Positions 49,528 to 58,827 are shown, numbered from the stretch's first letter. The stretch: 64,000 nucleotides of DNA from Xanthomonas sp. 3793 (GCF_024806835.1 NZ_JANTYU010000004.1:124001-188000), one strand, 5' to 3'. A program made the numbers and translations. Notes: generated by a model not told the origin, from the letters alone.

Positions 49528-51939
49528 ATGTCCACGCCCGTTTCTTCCCTGCAGCCCACACGCAGCGGCCCGATCGCCGAGGCGCCCGTGTCCGCGCGTG
49601 GCCGGCGCCTGCTCGACATGCTGCATGCACACTGCGTGCAGGCGCTTGGTGGCCCGCTGCGGTTGACCATCGTCGAGCTGGAACGCGCGCTGCTGCATCA
49701 GGCCGAACATGCGCGCAACAGCCAGATCCAGGCCGACACCTATGCGCAGATGCGCGGGCTGCGCGATCATATCGACCAGTTCCCGCACCTGTTCCTGCAG
49801 CACCTGGCGCAGGATCTGGCAACGCTGCGCGATCGTCCCAGCCTGGCACCGCCCGCCGAAACGACCGCTCAGCCGCAGATGCTGACCCTGGTGGAAGACA
49901 CCGATATCGACCGCGATATCGTGCTCAGCGACATCGCCCGGCGCGAAACCTCGCGCCGGGCCGATGCGCTGCAGTTGCTGGCGCAGCGGCTGGCGGTGAT
50001 CGGCGCGGTGCCGGAGTTCGAGCTGGATGCGTTGCCGCTTGGTCCCTACGCGCTGTGCCGGATCGTGCGCGAGTGCGGCCAGACCCTGGGCCTCAATCTG
50101 GATGGCCAGCTGGCGCTGTACAAGGTGTTCGAGCACCAGGTGATGGATCGCCTCGGCGATATGTACGAACGCGCCAACGGCACGCTGGCCCAGGAAGGCA
50201 TCCTGCCCGGGCTGATCTACCACCCGTATCTGGTCAAACCCACGCAGGTGCAGACACGTCGCACCCTGCCGGGCAGCGCAGCTGCACCCAGGCAAGCCGC
50301 CCCCTCCGGCACACAAGGCGCGCAACGCAGTCCGCGCCCGGCCACCGCCTGGGCCGGCCACTCCGCGCCAACCGCATGGCAGAGCGCGCTGCTCGATGCG
50401 CACGGCACTTCCGCGGTTGCGCCGATCGCATCGGCAACCGCGCAAGCGGCCTCACCCGCACTGGACGATGTGGCCCACGCGCTGGGCGGCTTGATGTCCT
50501 CGGCCCGCCAGTCGCAGGCGGCGGGCGGCGCTCATGTCCAGCAGGGCGGCGCGCCGGGCAGCCTTGCGCAGGCTGCGGCGGCGCAAGCGCATGCGCACCC
50601 CGCTGGCCCGGCGCCGGTCAGCGTGCCAAAGGCAGCGCTCGGCCAGGCGTTGGCCAGCCTGCAGGGCGCACTGAGCGCACAGGCCGCTGCAACGCCGCAG
50701 GCCGCCGGTATCGATGCGGTGCAGCGTCAGGTATTGGAGCTGTTGCGCGCCGAGCACGGTGCACAGGCCGCGCTATCGCCGCAGGACAACGACACCTTCG
50801 ATCTGCTCGGCCTGCTCTACGCGCAGATGCAGCGCGAAGTACGCGAGCACACGCCTGCTCAGGCCCTGCTCGCCAAGCTGCAGGTGCCGGTGGTGCGCGC
50901 CGCCTTGGCCGACACGCATTTTTTCGTGCGCGACCAGCACCCGGTGCGCGAGTTGCTCAACACCGTGGCCGAGTCCGGCGCGGTCTGGCTGGGCGAGGAC
51001 GATGTCGACCCACAGCTGCTGCACAAGCTGGGCAACGCGGTCGACCGGATCGTCCACGACTACCAGGGCGACGAGGCGGTGTTCGCCGCCGCCAACGACG
51101 ACATCCAGACGCATCTGCGCAACCTGGCGCGCAAGGCCGAGGTGGCCGAGCGCCGGCATGTGGATGCTGCACGCGGCAAGGAACGGCTGGAATCGGCCAA
51201 GCAGCAGGCGCAGGCGCGCATCGAGCAACTCTGCCAGGACAGCGCGCCGCCGCGCTTCGTGCAATCGCTGCTGCGCCAGGCGTGGTCGGACGTGCTCACG
51301 CTCACCTTGCTGCGGCAGGGCGAGCAATCGCCCGAATGGGACGAGCGCCAGGCGCTGACCGCACGCATCGCCGAGGTCACCTGCCGCAGCAAGGGACTGC
51401 CGACCGACATCGCGCTGGGCACCGATGTCGAAACGGCGTTGCTGCAGGTCGGCTATCACCACGATGAAGCGGCCGCGATCGCGCGGCGCCTGTCCACGCC
51501 CGGTGGCGACGACGAGCTCACCTCGCGCACCGAACTCACCGCCAAACTCAAGGCGCGTGCACGCCTGGGCGACCAGGGCGACGCCGCCACGCGCAAGCCC
51601 GCCACCACGCCGCGGACGCCTGACGAGGAAGCCTGCTACGTGCAACTGCGCAGCCTGCCCTTCGGCACCTGGTTCGAATTCGTGATCAATCAACAAGGCG
51701 ATCTGCGCCGGCAACGTCTGTCCTGGTACAGCCCGATGACCGACAACGCATTGTTCGTCAATCAGCGCGGGCAAAAACTGGGCGAGCAATCGCTCGATGG
51801 CCTGGCGCGGCTGATGGCCAGCGGCCAGGCGCGCTTGCTGGTGGAAGAAAAGTCGCGGCTGATCGATCGCGCCTGGCACGCCACCGTGCGCACGCTGCGC
51901 AGCCTGGCCGGCCACTCCTCCGATGAGGCATCCGCATGA
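49528..51939 (+). CDS. DUF1631 family protein
   Basis: About 803 residues, cytoplasmic, of unknown function. The N-terminal half is helical (LLDMLHAHCVQALGGPLRL, VFEHQVMDRLGDMYERANGTL). A low-complexity Ala/Gln/Pro/Gly linker spans about residues 240-390. The C-terminal half has a coiled coil near residue 530 and ends in a beta-rich block (LPFGTWFEFVINQQGD, LSWYSPMTDNALFVNQRGQK) that looks like a degenerate PilZ-type barrel. The start is uncertain: 49528 (MSTPVSS), 49486 or 49426 are in frame. The TGA overlaps the PilZ gene ATG. Confidence 0.82.
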   Translation: MSTPVSSLQPTRSGPIAEAPVSARGRRLLDMLHAHCVQALGGPLRLTIVELERALLHQAEHARNSQIQADTYAQMRGLRDHIDQFPHLFLQHLAQDLATLRDRPSLAPPAETTAQPQMLTLVEDTDIDRDIVLSDIARRETSRRADALQLLAQRLAVIGAVPEFELDALPLGPYALCRIVRECGQTLGLNLDGQLALYKVFEHQVMDRLGDMYERANGTLAQEGILPGLIYHPYLVKPTQVQTRRTLPGSAAAPRQAAPSGTQGAQRSPRPATAWAGHSAPTAWQSALLDAHGTSAVAPIASATAQAASPALDDVAHALGGLMSSARQSQAAGGAHVQQGGAPGSLAQAAAAQAHAHPAGPAPVSVPKAALGQALASLQGALSAQAAATPQAAGIDAVQRQVLELLRAEHGAQAALSPQDNDTFDLLGLLYAQMQREVREHTPAQALLAKLQVPVVRAALADTHFFVRDQHPVRELLNTVAESGAVWLGEDDVDPQLLHKLGNAVDRIVHDYQGDEAVFAAANDDIQTHLRNLARKAEVAERRHVDAARGKERLESAKQQAQARIEQLCQDSAPPRFVQSLLRQAWSDVLTLTLLRQGEQSPEWDERQALTARIAEVTCRSKGLPTDIALGTDVETALLQVGYHHDEAAAIARRLSTPGGDDELTSRTELTAKLKARARLGDQGDAATRKPATTPRTPDEEACYVQLRSLPFGTWFEFVINQQGDLRRQRLSWYSPMTDNALFVNQRGQKLGEQSLDGLARLMASGQARLLVEEKSRLIDRAWHATVRTLRSLAGHSSDEASA

Positions 51940-52283
51940 TCCAGGACACCCGCCGCGCGCCGCGCCGCCAGCCCAGCGACCTGGTGCCGGTGATCGACAT
52001 GCTCAGCGAAGCGCAGATCGGCCGGGTCGGCAACGTCTCGGAAACCGGCATGCTGCTGCTGGCCTCGGTTCCGTTGCACGACGACGCGCTGTACCAGCTG
52101 CGTTTCAGCCTGCCCGAACGCATCGGCCGCGCCACCGAAATCGATGTCGGCGTGCATCTGCTGTGGTCCGAAGCGGCGCATGCGCCGGGGCAGGCCTGGG
52201 CCGGCTTTCGTTTCCTCAGCATGTCCGAGCCGCATCGCCAGCGCCTGCGCGCCTGGATCGCCGAAGAACACATGGTCGGCTAA
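51936..52283 (+). CDS. PilZ domain protein
   Basis: A 115-residue single-domain protein, a likely cyclic di-GMP receptor. The binding signature is present as RRAPR (RxxxR, residues 6-10) and NVSETG (N/DxSxxG). It forms one operon with DUF1631 (four-base overlap ATGA). The pair is likely a c-di-GMP-responsive module, but the output is unknown. Confidence 0.88.
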   Translation: MIQDTRRAPRRQPSDLVPVIDMLSEAQIGRVGNVSETGMLLLASVPLHDDALYQLRFSLPERIGRATEIDVGVHLLWSEAAHAPGQAWAGFRFLSMSEPHRQRLRAWIAEEHMVG

Positions 52284-52495
52284 GCGCGGCCAACAACCCC
52301 ACTGCGCCTGCCCCCTGGCGGCGCGGCCGATGCCCGGCGCGGCATGTATCACGCATCCACCCCGGTTCTTCCGCGCCGTCCCCGCCCAGCTGACGACTGC
52401 TCGCCACGTGTCATCGGCCGCTCCAAGGCACAGCGTCGCTGCCAGGATTGCGGCAAAATTGCGCATTGCCCTTGCATTGCCGATCGAGTCCCCGC

Positions 52496-53821
52496 ATGAC
52501 CCAGCCGTCCTTGAGCCACCTGTATTCCGACCACCTGCGCACGCTGACCGCGCGCGCCGATCAGGCCCTGCAGCGCGGCGGCTTCGATCACCTGGTCGTG
52601 CCCAGCGGCAGCCTGCATTACCAGGTATTCGACGACCGCGATTACCCGTACGCGGTCAACCCGCAGTTCAAGAGCTGGGTGCCGCTGACGCGCACACCCG
52701 ACAGCTGGCTGATCTACACCCCGGGCAAGCGCCCGACGGTGATCTTCTATCAACCGTTCGACTACTGGCATGTGGTGCCCGACGCCCCCGGCGGCTGGTG
52801 GGTGGAGCACTGCGACATCCACATCATCCGTACTCCGGACGAGGCCTTGAAGCTGCTGCCCGCGCGCAGCGAGCGCTGCGCCATCCTCGGCGAGGCGCGC
52901 AGCGCCCTGGGCGCTTACGTGCCGAACAACCCGCAGCCGGTGATCGATTACCTGGACTACCAGCGCGCCGTCAAGACACCGTACGAACTGGCACTGATGC
53001 GTATCGCGCAGCAACTGGCGGTGCGTGGACACCGTGCGGCCGAAGCGGCGTTTCGCGCTGGCCAGAGCGAATTCGGCATCCACATGGCCTACTGCGCGGC
53101 CGTGGGCCAGGATGCCACCGCGCTGCCGTACGGCAACATCATCGCGCTCAACGAACACGGTGCGGTGCTGCACTACACCGAGCTGGGCCAGCACGCCCCG
53201 CAACCGCTGCGCAGCTTCCTGATCGACGCCGGCGCGTCGGCAGACGGTTATGCAAGCGACATCACCCGCACCTACGCCGCCGACACCGGCAGCGAATTTC
53301 AGGCGCTGATCGACGCCATTGATGCCGCCCAGGTGCGCATGGGCCAGAGCGTGCATGCCGGGGTGGATTACAAGCAATTGCATGTGGACGCGCATCTGGC
53401 GTTGATGGGCATCCTCAAGGAGTTCGGCATCCTCACCGTGTCGGCCGAAGCCGCACTCGCCACCGGCGTCAGCGCTGCGTTCTTCCCGCATGGCCTGGGC
53501 CACCTGATCGGCTTGCAGGTGCACGATGTGGCCGGTTTCGCCGCCAGCGACCGCGGCGGCCGCATCGAACGCCCGGCGGGCCACCCGTACCTGCGCCTGA
53601 CCCGCGTCCTGGAACCCGGCATGGTGGTGACCATCGAGCCCGGCGTGTACTTCATCGACATGCTGCTGGACGAGGTCAAAAAGAACGGCCACGCCGCCAG
53701 TGTCGACTGGCAGCGCGTCGCGCAGTTCAAGCCCTACGGCGGCATCCGCATCGAAGACGAGGTGGTGTGCACCGATGACGCACCGGAAAACCTGACCCGC
53801 CCGGTCTTTGCCGCACCTTAA
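52496..53821 (+). CDS. pepQ: Xaa-Pro dipeptidase PepQ
   Basis: A 441-residue M24B metallopeptidase cleaving Xaa-Pro dipeptides. The five metal ligands are visible: FLIDAGASADGYASDITR (two Asp), FFPHGLGHLIGLQVHD (His), TIEPGVYF (Glu) and GGIRIEDEVV (Glu). The length and QPFDYWHVVP region match E. coli PepQ. The ATG at 52496 is chosen; an upstream extension to 52448 is possible but adds an unlikely leader. The XVIPCD gene starts 30 bases after it. Confidence 0.95.
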   Translation: MTQPSLSHLYSDHLRTLTARADQALQRGGFDHLVVPSGSLHYQVFDDRDYPYAVNPQFKSWVPLTRTPDSWLIYTPGKRPTVIFYQPFDYWHVVPDAPGGWWVEHCDIHIIRTPDEALKLLPARSERCAILGEARSALGAYVPNNPQPVIDYLDYQRAVKTPYELALMRIAQQLAVRGHRAAEAAFRAGQSEFGIHMAYCAAVGQDATALPYGNIIALNEHGAVLHYTELGQHAPQPLRSFLIDAGASADGYASDITRTYAADTGSEFQALIDAIDAAQVRMGQSVHAGVDYKQLHVDAHLALMGILKEFGILTVSAEAALATGVSAAFFPHGLGHLIGLQVHDVAGFAASDRGGRIERPAGHPYLRLTRVLEPGMVVTIEPGVYFIDMLLDEVKKNGHAASVDWQRVAQFKPYGGIRIEDEVVCTDDAPENLTRPVFAAP

Positions 53822-53851
53822 GATTTGCATTGCACAGCACGGAGCATCGCC

Positions 53852-54250
53852 ATGAACGATCCACGCCAGACCTCGCACCCGGACCACCCGATGTATCAGC
53901 AGATCGAACGCGGCGTGCATGCGATCGACGCCGCGCACGGGCGCGCTCCAGACCAGACCAGCGCGCGACTGACCGCTGCCTTGCTGCCATTGGCCAAGGA
54001 AGGCGGGCTGTCGCGCGTGGATCACGTACTGATGAGCGAAGCGAACAAGACCGGCGTGCATGGCGGAGAAAACGTGTTTGTCGTGCAGGGCGACCCCGCC
54101 AACCCGGCACATGTGCGCGCGCACATGAAAACCGAGCAGGCACTGGCCACGCCCGAAGAACAGTCATTCGAGCGTGCGCGGCAGATCGCCGCACATGGCG
54201 AGGCGTTGCAACAGCCACAGCGCACGCAGACGCCGCAGCTGGGCCAATGA
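53852..54250 (+). CDS. Stand-alone XVIPCD protein (type IV secretion signal domain)
   Basis: A 132-residue protein made only of the Xanthomonadales Vir-interacting protein conserved domain. Family marks: HPDHPMYQQIERGVHAIDAA, GLSRVDHVLMSE, GENVFVVQGDP, RAHMKTEQALATPEEQSFER and a Gln-rich C-terminal tail (QQPQRTQTPQLGQ). In known X-Tfe effectors this domain is the C-terminal signal that binds VirD4 and is preceded by a toxin domain; here no toxin precedes it, since the ATG lies 30 bases after pepQ with its own GGAG seven bases upstream. No immunity lipoprotein gene is next to it. It may be an adaptor, regulator or small effector (inference). Confidence 0.88.
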   Translation: MNDPRQTSHPDHPMYQQIERGVHAIDAAHGRAPDQTSARLTAALLPLAKEGGLSRVDHVLMSEANKTGVHGGENVFVVQGDPANPAHVRAHMKTEQALATPEEQSFERARQIAAHGEALQQPQRTQTPQLGQ

Positions 54251-54633
54251 GCCCGCCGGCGGGTCGTGCTGGCGGCGCGCCTGGCAAGGCCACCTCGGCC
54301 GCGCACGCGCTGCCTTGGACACACGCTTGGCGCGCATCACCAAGGGCGGCTGGCACCACGTAGCGAGCAGCGGTCAGGTAGGCGCGGGCGGCGCACTCGG
54401 AACCTATGCATACGAGGGGTACATGCCGCACAGGGCACTGGCCGCGCCCGCCTGGCGGCTGCACACCAGTTGTTGGCGGCTCTACTGTGCATTGCGCACC
54501 TTGAGGTCCTGGTGCGGTTGCGCCGGCCAGCCTGCCGCTTGCGGTCATGCATCGCCATGCCAAGCGTCCTGCACCTCGGTGACGGTGCGGACGGCAAGGA
54601 GACTGGCACTTCCGACAATCGATCCGTCAGCAA
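54251..54633. other. Intergenic region between XVIPCD gene and pepP, no gene called
   Basis: 383 bases without a frame that has start, ribosome binding site and typical codon use. Frames of 174-177 codons cover it but overlap the flanking genes and show no domain pattern. A degraded gene cannot be excluded. Confidence 0.4.
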
Positions 54634-55965
54634 TTACACGAGAACGCCGGCCATCTCCGCTTCGATCTCGTCGGCGCTGCGCGCAAGCGCATCGGTGAGC
54701 ACGCGATGGCCATCGGCGGTGATCAGCACATCGTCCTCGGTGCGGATGCCGATGCCGCGCCACCTGGCATCCACGCTCGTATCGTCGGCCGAGACATAGA
54801 GCCCCGGCTCGATGGTGAACACCATCCCGGGCTCCAGCAGCCGCGATTCGCCGGCCAACCGGTAATCGCCGACGTCGTGGACGTCCAGGCCCAGCCAATG
54901 CCCGGTCTTGTGCCGATAGAAGCGCTTGTACTGCTCCTCGGCGATGTTGCGCTCCAGCTTGCCCTTGAGCAGGCCCAGGCGCAGCAGCCCCTCGGTCAGG
55001 GTTTCCACCGCAGCCAGATGGCCGGCCTCGTATGCCACGCCCGGGCGTGCCTGTGCGAGCGCGGCCGCCTGCGCAGCGCCGACCAGATCGTGCAACGCGC
55101 GCTGCGCGGGTGTGAAGCGGCCATTGACCGGAAAGGTACGGGTGATGTCGGCCGCATAGCCGCGGTATTCGGCACCGGCATCGATCAGCACCAGGTCGCC
55201 GTCGCGGCTGCGCGCGTTGTTGGCACGGTAATGCAGCACGCAGGCGTTGCTGCCGGTGCCGACGATGCTGCCGTACGCCGGCCACGCATCGGCAGCGCGG
55301 AACACGCGCTCGACCTCGGCCTGCAACTCGTATTCGTACAGGCCCGGACGCGCCAGCCGCATCGCCGCACGATGCGCGCGCACGCTGATATCGGCGGCCT
55401 GCTGCATCAACGCGATCTCGTCGCGCGATTTGAACAGCCGCTGCTCGTGCAGCAGATGTCCCAGCTCAAGGAATTCGTGCGGCGGCTGCGCGCCATGACG
55501 CACCTGCTCGCGCACCCGCTTGAGCCAGCCGATCAGCTTGAGATCGAAATCGACATCGCGTCCAAAGTGGTAATAGACCCGGCTGCGGCCTTCCAGCAGG
55601 CCCGGCAGGATTTCGTCCACATCGTCGATGGGGTACGCATCGTCCATGCCATAGCGTTCCACCGCCCCTTCCTGGCCCTCGCGCGGGCCATCCCAGGCTT
55701 CGCGCTCGGCGTCGCGCTCGCGGCAGAACAGGATCGCCTCACCATGCTTGCGGCCGGGCACCAGCACCAGCACCGCTTCCGGCTCGGGAAACCCGCTCAG
55801 ATACCAGAAGTCCGAATCCTGCCGGTACGGGTAATGGGTGTCGTGGCTGCGGATGCGTTCCGGCGCGGCCGGCAGGATCAGGATGGCCTGCTCGCCGGCC
55901 ATCTGCATGAGCTGCTTGCGCCGGCGCGCGTATTCGGCCGCGCCGATCCCGGTGAGCTTTTTCAT
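54634..55965 (-). CDS. pepP: Xaa-Pro aminopeptidase PepP
   Basis: A 443-residue M24B metallopeptidase removing N-terminal residues before proline. Metal ligands: DAGAEYRGYAADITR (Asp, Asp), HWLGLDVHD (with GH before it), TIEPGLYV (Glu) and GIGIRTEDDV (Glu). FWYLSGFPEPEAVLVL and DDAYPIDDVDEILPGLL are typical. The ATG at 55965 gives MKKLTGIGAAEYARRR, 14 bases after ygfB. ygfB-pepP is a conserved pair. Confidence 0.96.
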   Translation of the reverse strand: MKKLTGIGAAEYARRRKQLMQMAGEQAILILPAAPERIRSHDTHYPYRQDSDFWYLSGFPEPEAVLVLVPGRKHGEAILFCRERDAEREAWDGPREGQEGAVERYGMDDAYPIDDVDEILPGLLEGRSRVYYHFGRDVDFDLKLIGWLKRVREQVRHGAQPPHEFLELGHLLHEQRLFKSRDEIALMQQAADISVRAHRAAMRLARPGLYEYELQAEVERVFRAADAWPAYGSIVGTGSNACVLHYRANNARSRDGDLVLIDAGAEYRGYAADITRTFPVNGRFTPAQRALHDLVGAAQAAALAQARPGVAYEAGHLAAVETLTEGLLRLGLLKGKLERNIAEEQYKRFYRHKTGHWLGLDVHDVGDYRLAGESRLLEPGMVFTIEPGLYVSADDTSVDARWRGIGIRTEDDVLITADGHRVLTDALARSADEIEAEMAGVLV

Positions 55966-55979
55966 GGCGGTGCAGCCGA

Positions 55980-56522
55980 TCAGTTCAGGCGTTGACGGAA
56001 CCGCGGCCCCATCACGCAGTCGCCATGCAGCAACAGCACCGCCACGCGCACGAATTCCTCGATCTCGGCCAGCGCGGTGTCGTCTTCTTCGCCGGCATCG
56101 AAGTCGTCGCTGGACGCCTGCGCCAGACGCGCCAGATCCTGCAACGCCTCCTCGCCCTCTTCGCTCAGCGCCGGGCGCTGCTGCGCGGCCAGCCCGAAGC
56201 CGCCCAGAAACGCGCGGCACCAGTCGAACAAGGCATCGGTGCGCGCCGGCAGCGGGGCGCCGTCTTCGACCAGCAGCAGCTCGAAGGCGAAATCGCGATC
56301 TTCCAGCTGCGCCACGGTGGCCTGGCGCAGCCGATCCAGCGCGCCGCCCTGCTTGGGCGAGACCTGCGTGGCGTCGGCCAGGATGCGCGCCAGCCAATCG
56401 CCGCTGTCGGCGCCGCCGCCGGACAGCCATCCGCATAATCCGCCATGCAACTCCGCCGCAGAGGACGCCAGCGCGAGCTGACGACTTTCAGTTTGCACAG
56501 CGGTTACGTCAGGCAGATCCAT
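55980..56522 (-). CDS. ygfB: UPF0149 / YgfB family protein
   Basis: A 180-residue all-alpha protein of the YgfB/YecA family. [20 protein letters not shown] and AFLGGFGLA are the family motifs; the C-terminus ([17 protein letters not shown]) is also typical. The molecular function is not established. The ATG at 56522 (MDLPDV) gives the standard length; a longer frame to 56714 runs into the upstream divergent region. It is divergent from the TIGR02449-like gene and zapA. Confidence 0.92.
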   Translation of the reverse strand: MDLPDVTAVQTESRQLALASSAAELHGGLCGWLSGGGADSGDWLARILADATQVSPKQGGALDRLRQATVAQLEDRDFAFELLLVEDGAPLPARTDALFDWCRAFLGGFGLAAQQRPALSEEGEEALQDLARLAQASSDDFDAGEEDDTALAEIEEFVRVAVLLLHGDCVMGPRFRQRLN

Positions 56523-56757
56523 CGAGTCATCCAGGCTAGGGGCAGAAGGCACCCGCGCGGGCGGGCGATCAGACCTGTCATTGTACCAAGGCACCCCGCG
56601 TCGGCCGCTACCGCGACGTTCCATGCAGCGTTCCACGCACGCTGTTCCGGGCCGGCGCGACCCGGACCGAGGCCCTGGCGGGCTTGGCCTGACGGCGCGC
56701 AAGCAGGCCCTCATTCGGCGCTTGACCGCCGCGCGCGCGCGCCCCTATCGTGAGCGC

Positions 56758-56979
56758 ATGGACAACGCCGCCGCCCTCGCCCAGATCCGCGCACTTGCCG
56801 CCCGCGTGGAAGCGCTGGTCGAGCGGACTCAACGGCTGACCGACGAAAACCGCAGCCTGCGCCATCAACAGGAGCAGCTGATCGGCGAACGTTCGCAGCT
56901 GCTGACCAAGAACGAGCAGGCGCGCTCGCGGGTGGAAGCGATGATCGTGCGGTTGAAGTCACTGGAGCAGCACACGTGA
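56758..56979 (+). CDS. Small coiled-coil protein of the TIGR02449 type
   Basis: A 73-residue, fully helical protein with heptad character (ALVERTQRLTDENRSLRHQQ, QARSRVEAMIVRLKSLEQ). It resembles the TIGR02449 family commonly encoded just before zapA, and may relate to cell division (a ZapB-like role is only suggested by position). The ATG at 56758 follows TGAG. The stop TGA overlaps the zapA GTG (GTGA). Confidence 0.82.
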   Translation: MDNAAALAQIRALAARVEALVERTQRLTDENRSLRHQQEQLIGERSQLLTKNEQARSRVEAMIVRLKSLEQHT

Positions 56980-57275
56980 GCACCACCGAGCCGGTCAGCG
57001 TGCGTATTCTGGATCGTGAATACACGGTTGGCGTCACTGCCGACGAGCGCGAGAGCCTCACCGCCGCAGCGCGGCTGCTGGATCTGCGCATGCGTGAGAT
57101 CCGCGGCAGCAACCGGATGGCCGCAGTCGATCGCGTCGCCGTGCTGGCCGCACTCAATCTTGCGCACGAGCTGCAGCAGTTGCGCGATCAGCAGGCGCTC
57201 TACGATCGCGAACTGGCCAATACGCTCGACACCTTGAATCGCCGTCTGGACAGCGTTGTCGACACGCCACGTTGA
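56976..57275 (+). CDS. zapA: Cell division protein ZapA
   Basis: A 99-residue Z-ring associated protein that bundles FtsZ. VSVRILDREYTVGVTADERE and AAARLLDLRMREIRG form the N-terminal domain; the C-terminus is a coiled coil. The start is the GTG at 56976, overlapping the previous stop. The gene is followed by 6S RNA and ygfA, the classical zapA-ssrS-ygfA arrangement. Confidence 0.94.
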   Translation: MSTTEPVSVRILDREYTVGVTADERESLTAAARLLDLRMREIRGSNRMAAVDRVAVLAALNLAHELQQLRDQQALYDRELANTLDTLNRRLDSVVDTPR

Positions 57276-57358
57276 GGCGTACGTCGCACTGCCGTCGCAA
57301 AGATGAACTTTGCAGGGCGCGCGCCGACGAATGGGCTAGCCATCGCGCAACAGAGGTC

Positions 57359-57364
57359 TATAAT
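57359..57364 (+). promoter_or_regulatory. -10 box of the 6S RNA promoter
   Basis: TATAAT, a perfect -10 consensus, seven bases before the predicted 5' end of 6S RNA. The -35 position (about 57336) is weak. Confidence 0.7.
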
Positions 57365-57370
57365 TCGCTT

Positions 57371-57555
57371 GCGTTCTCTGCTGTAAACGACAGCGTGCAA
57401 AACATTCGCCTTGTCCCTTAATTACGACCACGGGGGCGCGACGAAGCCGGGTGTGCAAGTCCGCCTTGTAGCGGGAAGCCCGATGGCCTCACAACGTCCC
57501 CACTTGAACCCCGGGTTCAAGGTCGTTTCGCCCGCATCGTCATGGCGGAGAATGC
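57371..57555 (+). ncRNA. ssrS: 6S RNA
   Basis: About 185 nucleotides. The two ends (GCGTTCTCTGC at 57371-57381 and GCGGAGAATGC at 57545-57555) form an 11-bp closing stem with two G-U pairs. The middle is expected to form the open bubble that mimics an open promoter and binds sigma70 RNA polymerase. It follows a perfect -10 box, sits between zapA and ygfA as in other gammaproteobacteria, and is followed by a strong terminator. The call rests on structure, position and length; a covariance model search would settle it. Confidence 0.9.
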
Positions 57556-57561
57556 AAATCT

Positions 57562-57593
57562 GAAACGGCGCCTTCGGGCGTCGTTTCTTTTTT
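57562..57593 (+). terminator. Terminator after 6S RNA
   Basis: A stem of GAAACGGCGCC with GGGCGTCGTTTC and a TTC-like loop, followed by TTTTTT (57588-57593). Strong rho-independent form. Confidence 0.85.
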
Positions 57594-58236
57594 GTACGTC
57601 CGGTCCTCGTCTTTTTACGCATCCAGCGCTTGCAGCTGGGGCGTGGGCACGACGTGCTGCGTTGCGATCTGCGTTAGCGCGCCATTTGCGCCCGTGCAGA
57701 GACGCGTTGGCGTACGCGCACGCCGCTTGGCAGCGCAACGCTGCGATGCGTCGCTGGAGCGCTGCGGCCACCACCCACCGACACCGTGCTGGCGTCGTAG
57801 CTACACGAACCGGAGCCCAACGCCACCGAATCGGTACCAGTGCGGTGCATGCGCCCTGCATCGTGTATTTGGTCGTGGCCGCGCCTGAACTCACCCCCCG
57901 TTCCTCTATGCGATCCCTCCTGACGCCAGTTGGCGTATCCGCACCACCTGCTCTTCCAGTGACGACGCCAGAGCCTTGCCGCACGCTGCGGTCGAACCCA
58001 TCGCGCGCGCGCACTCCTGCGGGGAGGGGAAGGTGCGATGGCGCGAGCATGTGTATGGCGTCGGGTCAGCCATGCAATGACGCGACATCCCATGAGAGTA
58101 ATCCCCGTCGCGACACGTCCGAAAAGTGCAGCTCGCAAAGACGCGGTGGACCACCGGCGCGCCACTCCGGCCGCACTGCTAGGCAGGTGGACGCCCGCCA
58201 CCGACAATATGCCTCCCTCACCGCTGCGAGACACCG
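57594..58236. other. Long intergenic region between 6S RNA and ygfA
   Basis: About 640 bases without a supported gene. Frames up to about 230 codons exist on the plus strand but lack ribosome binding sites and typical codon use. It should contain the promoter of ygfA unless that is read from 6S RNA; I see no clear promoter. Confidence 0.5.
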
Positions 58237-58827
58237 ATGACCGAGGAACGAGAGGCGTTACGCCAGCAATTGCGCGCGCAGCGGCGCAGCCTGCCGGCCG
58301 CGCAGCGTCTGGCCGCTGCCGATGCACTGGCCGAGCGCTTGCTGGCGCTGCCGTTTGCGCCGCAAACCGGCGCGGTGGCCGGATATTGGGCGATGGATGG
58401 CGAGATCGCGTTGCATCGCTGGCAACTGAGCCTGCCGGCCGGAGTGCGTTATTGCCTGCCGGTGCTGGACGGGAGCATGTTGCGCTTTGCGCCATGGCGA
58501 CCGGGCCAGGGCCTGACCAGCAATCGCTATGGCATTCCCGAGCCGGACGTGGAGCGTGCCGATACGCTTGCCGCTGAAGAGATGGCGTTGGTGGTCACGC
58601 CGCTCACCGGCTTCGACGCCGCGTGTCGGCGGCTGGGCATGGGGGGCGGCTGGTATGATCGCAGCTTCGCGTTCCGGCATCGCCAGGCGCCGCCGCCCTG
58701 GCTGGTCGGCGTCGGCTTCGCCGCGCAGCAGGTGCCTGCCTTGCCGACCGAATCCTGGGACGTGACGGTGGATGCCATCTGCACCGAACACGCCACCTTC
58801 CTGAAAGACGACAACCGCTCTGTATGA
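58237..58827 (+). CDS. ygfA: 5-formyltetrahydrofolate cyclo-ligase
   Basis: A 196-residue enzyme converting 5-formyl-THF to 5,10-methenyl-THF. LRQQLRAQRRSLPAAQRLAA is the N-terminal substrate region and LGMGGGWYDRSFA is the diagnostic ATP-binding motif. The ATG follows GAGACACCG. Four bases overlap with the next gene (ATGA). Downstream position to 6S RNA is conserved. Confidence 0.95.
   Translation: MTEEREALRQQLRAQRRSLPAAQRLAAADALAERLLALPFAPQTGAVAGYWAMDGEIALHRWQLSLPAGVRYCLPVLDGSMLRFAPWRPGQGLTSNRYGIPEPDVERADTLAAEEMALVVTPLTGFDAACRRLGMGGGWYDRSFAFRHRQAPPPWLVGVGFAAQQVPALPTESWDVTVDAICTEHATFLKDDNRSV

Noticed and set aside
54174..54698. Plus-strand frame downstream of the XVIPCD gene as an immunity protein
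   Set aside because: No signal peptide or lipobox, Arg/Cys-rich composition, and overlap with both neighbours.
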